Source of the DNA: Dolomedes plantarius | Taxonomy: Eukaryota > Arthropoda > Arachnida > Araneae > Dolomedidae | DNA length: 64,000 bases | Direction: 5' to 3' | NCBI GenBank assembly: GCA_907164885.2 | Contig: OU015493.1 | Span: forward strand, 217,442,459-217,506,458 | Notes under the pieces: generated by a model | What the model saw: the letters and a program-made list of their open reading frames with translations, nothing else | What the model was told of the DNA's origin: nothing | Databases searched by the model: none | Part shown: piece after piece, positions 60,130 through 64,000 of the stretch | How positions within the stretch are numbered: position 1 is the first letter of the stretch | Layout of the letters: every line of letters starts with the position of its first letter | Made by a program: the position numbers and the translations under genes

Positions 60130-63100
60130 CAGTGGATTTATATTTACGCTTTCACTGTTTAATCAAAAGGCGAAAATTTCCTTTTATAGATATTTAACGC
60201 AATATTTTAAAATTTAATTTCGATAAAATACGATTGTCGGCTTTCTGTGAGGAACTGTGAAAGTTACTCAAGTTTTAGATTCCCCCAAAAGAGTAACAGA
60301 TTGTTTCAAATAACTAAAATATTGAATGCTTTGATGAGGAAAGGGAAGAAGGTTAAAAGTAATTAACCACCCCTATAACTCAGGGGGTTCAATACCTATT
60401 TAAGCAGTTCTTAGGGATGAGAATCGAGAGGGAATTTCGATGGTTTTCGGATACAATATTAAAATAAGTCTCAGCGTAATAATATTTACGAAGTGTGAGA
60501 GTTAGTGGACAGGCCATCAAGATGAAATATTAATTTGTTCATTTGAAGAATTAAAGATAGCAATATTGACAAAGAAAAACAACTATCAGATAAACAGATG
60601 ATAAAGTCTGCAGATACTCCAATCAATTTGAATAAGTCCGTATGTAGAGTACCAGAAGCCTCAGAGATTATAGACAATTCCTTGCTCTATAGGGAAGTTA
60701 CATGCACAAACTATAATTTAATATACAGTAAAACCTGCATCCATTGTTCCTGGATCTATCGTTTTCCCGCATTAATCATTCCGTTTCTTCCCATGCTATA
60801 ATGCTAATCGGGGAAACCCTCTTTCGTCGTTCTCCAGCATGCATTTTTTTTTTCATTAAGTTGACATATTCATTTTTATCATTCTTTAAAAGAAATTTAA
60901 GTCCAAGATTTCATTTTATAAAATAAGTACAAATGTTTTTTTTTAATGAGATTTGAATATTAGATCGTACCTGATGGAGTTGCCGCTGATTTATCCGCTG
61001 TATATTCCACACCGTTTAAACCGCTGAATATCTCTGTTTCACACAGCAGTCAAATGCACCATGCTTTTCCATCGGTCAAGCGGAAAAATTGTAGTAAATA
61101 AATGAGTGGTTATCTTAGTAAAAACATTTACTCTGTCTGTAGAGGTTGTGTTCTGCTTAGATAGTCTATAGTAAACATCTTAGTGGCAAAAGAAGCGCCA
61201 TTCAGGAGAAGATAGAAAAACACTTGAACTGTTTTAAAAGACACGAGCGGTCTCCTTTGCTATCGGCTAATCCAAATAAACAAGATCTAGGAGCGATCAC
61301 GAAGCGTTCGACAACTAATCCTTGTTCGATGGTGGCGTCAGTTCTGTTCTTCTTCATCCTTGAACGAGTGTGTGCCTTAATTTTGACACACATAGAGTAG
61401 CCGTAATCCTCTGCGAGGCTTAAGACAGCTATACCAGTTTAGGCCGAATTATGTTTGTTTAACATAATCTCTCCTTTTAAAAACCCACTCTGCAGTTGTT
61501 TGAGAGGAATTTTCTAGTCTACCATCATAGAAAAAAATGCTTCTTTGATCCGTGATGTCAAATTGATGTAAATCAGAAAAATTACGATAAAATTACAAGT
61601 TATGTTCTGATCAAATTGTAGCTCTAAATTATAAGATATCCGGACCTACCAGTTACACCTAGTCGAAAATCACCAACTGGTGTAACATTTAAGATCAGTT
61701 TAATGGTTTTGTTTATGCTTGATCAAATACATATACAAAGATTTTCACACAGTTGAAATGTCAGTATACTTACCGTAGGTTTAAGATGAATCCATTGGGA
61801 ATGGACAAAAAAATTCAACAATGAAGTTCTTCTTTATTAAAATAACAGAGCTTCTCTGGCGAAGTGGCCGTCAAGTAGAGCTTGTTTTTTTACGTAGAAG
61901 AGAAGGTCAGTCAGTTCCTGGAACTCAACAGAAGATCGTCCAAGAGAAGTTGGATCAACTCGTTTTTGATCTTTGGAGGGGGGAAACGTTACCTGAAAGC
62001 TTGCTCTAAAATATCCAATAAAGGTTGAATGGCTTTTAAATCTAGTGATTCGGAAGGCCGTGGCAGACGAAACAACTCTCCGTCATCATTCACAAATCAG
62101 TAGGTGACCACATTTTGTTGATGAATGGGAACAATATTCCGCTGAAACGTGGCTGGCTGCCGAAATGAAGAATGTCTATAACGGACGATGACGATTCAAA
62201 GTCATCGTGCACTATTCACTGTTCATCCAGTAAAACAAGCAAACCTAAAAGCAATTCATATAAGTGCACTTCATACCATTACAGAAATACTGAAACCTTT
62301 CACAGTGGCAAATAAATTCTGTGGCTGGTTCATACATATATGCGACTGATATTCCCACACGTACTTTATTTGCTTTAGTAAAAAAATGGAATCCCCCGAC
62401 CAAATAACATCCATTGATGTGTATTCAGATGCCATTGATATTTTTACCTCTGGACGCGACGATATGATATGACAAGAGAAACCAAAGGCTTATGTTAGGG
62501 CAATGTTGCTGTGATATCCGAATACCTGTAGCTTGAAATGCAGAGTTTGTTAGAAATGAGGTTTCTTCCACATGGAGATGAAATTTTGTTATAATTGCTC
62601 CACAGAAGCCAGTTTTTTTCGTCTTGCTGTTTACTTGGTACATCTCTCCAATACTTCCTCGTTCATCTCTGCAGTATTCACTGTCTGTCTACTTCTATGC
62701 TGACATTACCTCAGAGATAATAACTCGACTGACATGGGAAATTATCAGTTCGTTGACGCCAGTTTTGAGGAATAAACAGTATTAACTCTTTCGAAATCAC
62801 CGAATTCCTCTCTTGATACCATTCTAACATGCAATGAAGGGCGGTAAGTCTTCATGCACAGAGTACTAGTAATATCGGGAATACATGTTTGTGTATACCA
62901 AATTCATCGGTAATAGTTGCACCATAGATGATACATTTTGACAGCATGACCCTATAAGTTCAATGTTTCCATTACGAGTACCATTTTTCTCGAATACTCT
63001 AATAATCACTTTTAATAGCAATTGTTGAATGATTCTCTTGCATGTCATGCGCCTGTTTCCTCTTTAAACGTGTTGCTTTGTTATGAAAGGGGTATCATAG

Positions 63101-64000
63101 ATCGACTGTATATATCTATAATATTTGCGAAAATGCATCCTAATGCGAATGTACCAACAAAGCCAGATAAATGTCAGTGGCAGAGTAATATTCCCAAGAT
63201 CTATGACCATTACCTTTTCTACGGCAAGACAGATATCGATCGCAGATTAAATTTGAATCATTTGTGGCCTTTCCGTTTATCTTAATGTATATAAGTCAAC
63301 ATCACGTGACATTTAACAACCTTTCGCAGTTAAAAAAAAAAAAAAAACTCATATCATTTTGGAATTCTACACATAAAATGATTTCGTCTCCCATACCACT
63401 CTTTGTCTTTGCTACCTCCTCAATTCATAACCCATCCTCAACAGAAAAGATACAACCAATTTCAGCACTGGAGTCCCTTGCTGATACGCGGTTTTGTTTG
63501 TTTTTTAGCATGAGGTTTATGGTCATTTACTCTAGTCATCCTTATTTTGGGTTCTAAATGTTTTTAAACGTAGTAGCGTTGCTATTCACGTTTAGCTTAA
63601 GAGACTTGAATGCCATCGACGAGAAACTGTTAGAGTAACACAGCTGAGGTATAAAGTTGGGAGGAGTGCGATGACACTGCTTTTGACCATGAGCCTCGTG
63701 TCGGGGAGGCTAGTTTTAAGGAAGGCTCGATAACATGACAATCCGTCACTTGCCTGTCGGTCTAGTTAGCAAACAAGACATCGCGGCTCTCTGAAATAGA
63801 TGACCGAGGTCTCGCAAGGGGATGCACCTGCAAGAATCTATCCTTTTCGGTTTGGCTACACCCAATGTATTGATATTTCAGATGATCAGTCATTTCGCAT
63901 ACATTTCCCACAAACACAAAGGTTAGACAAGCCATTTGTCTGTTGCTGAAACTAAGACATAAAAGTTTGTACCTATTTCATTCAATATCACTAAAATGAA
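60130..64000. other. Upstream flank, unassigned
   Basis: No exon, transposon pair or RNA gene supported. TACAGTAAAACCTGCATCCA at about 60725 resembles a Tc1/pogo-type end without a partner. 61821-62009 and 63022-63285 are short open frames without recognisable domains. 63600-63830 is GC-richer but unreadable. Confidence 0.35.

Overview
This window reads as AT-rich, transposon-dense nuclear DNA of an arthropod, most likely an arachnid. The arachnid guess rests on the style of its transposases and host exons recalled from memory, not on a search. No bacterial operons, rRNA or CRISPR arrays are visible.

The only convincing host gene is on the minus strand: the N-terminal half of an SLC16-type monocarboxylate transporter (MCT12/14-like). 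I can place six coding exons at 45827-46160, 42824-42967, 30896-31155, 15899-16033, about 3564-3773 and about 351-651. The first four have exact splice sites and compatible phases. They encode an acidic N-terminus, TM1-TM6 with both MCT signature motifs, and the start of the large cytoplasmic loop between TM6 and TM7. TM7-TM12 should lie beyond position 1. No 5' UTR exon or promoter was identified upstream of 46165.

The introns and upstream flank are a museum of mobile DNA, from low to high coordinate: a decayed Merlin (ISXO2-like transposase) element; a 2.3 kb element with long inverted repeats, a 9-bp target duplication and a broken transposase I cannot name; a mariner-type deletion derivative; a helicase-only Helitron nested in a TTAA-flanked element; two GC-rich MITE families found side by side at two loci; a broken Tc1 with a Sleeping Beauty-like IR/DR layout; five copies of a second Helitron-like family carrying a (TA)n tract at the same internal position; five copies of an unclassified 420-bp repeat, all on the plus strand; long foldback elements; an apparently intact Tc1-like transposon nested in a TTAA element; three hAT-type elements with clean 8-bp target duplications; and several satellites and hairpins.

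I see no defence, biosynthetic or other multi-gene system. The most informative items are the nested insertions that give a relative age order, the unclassified 6701-9036 transposon, the intact Tc1-like element at 37738-39150, the MITEs carrying NRF1-like sites, and an apparent reading-frame break inside the last transporter exon.
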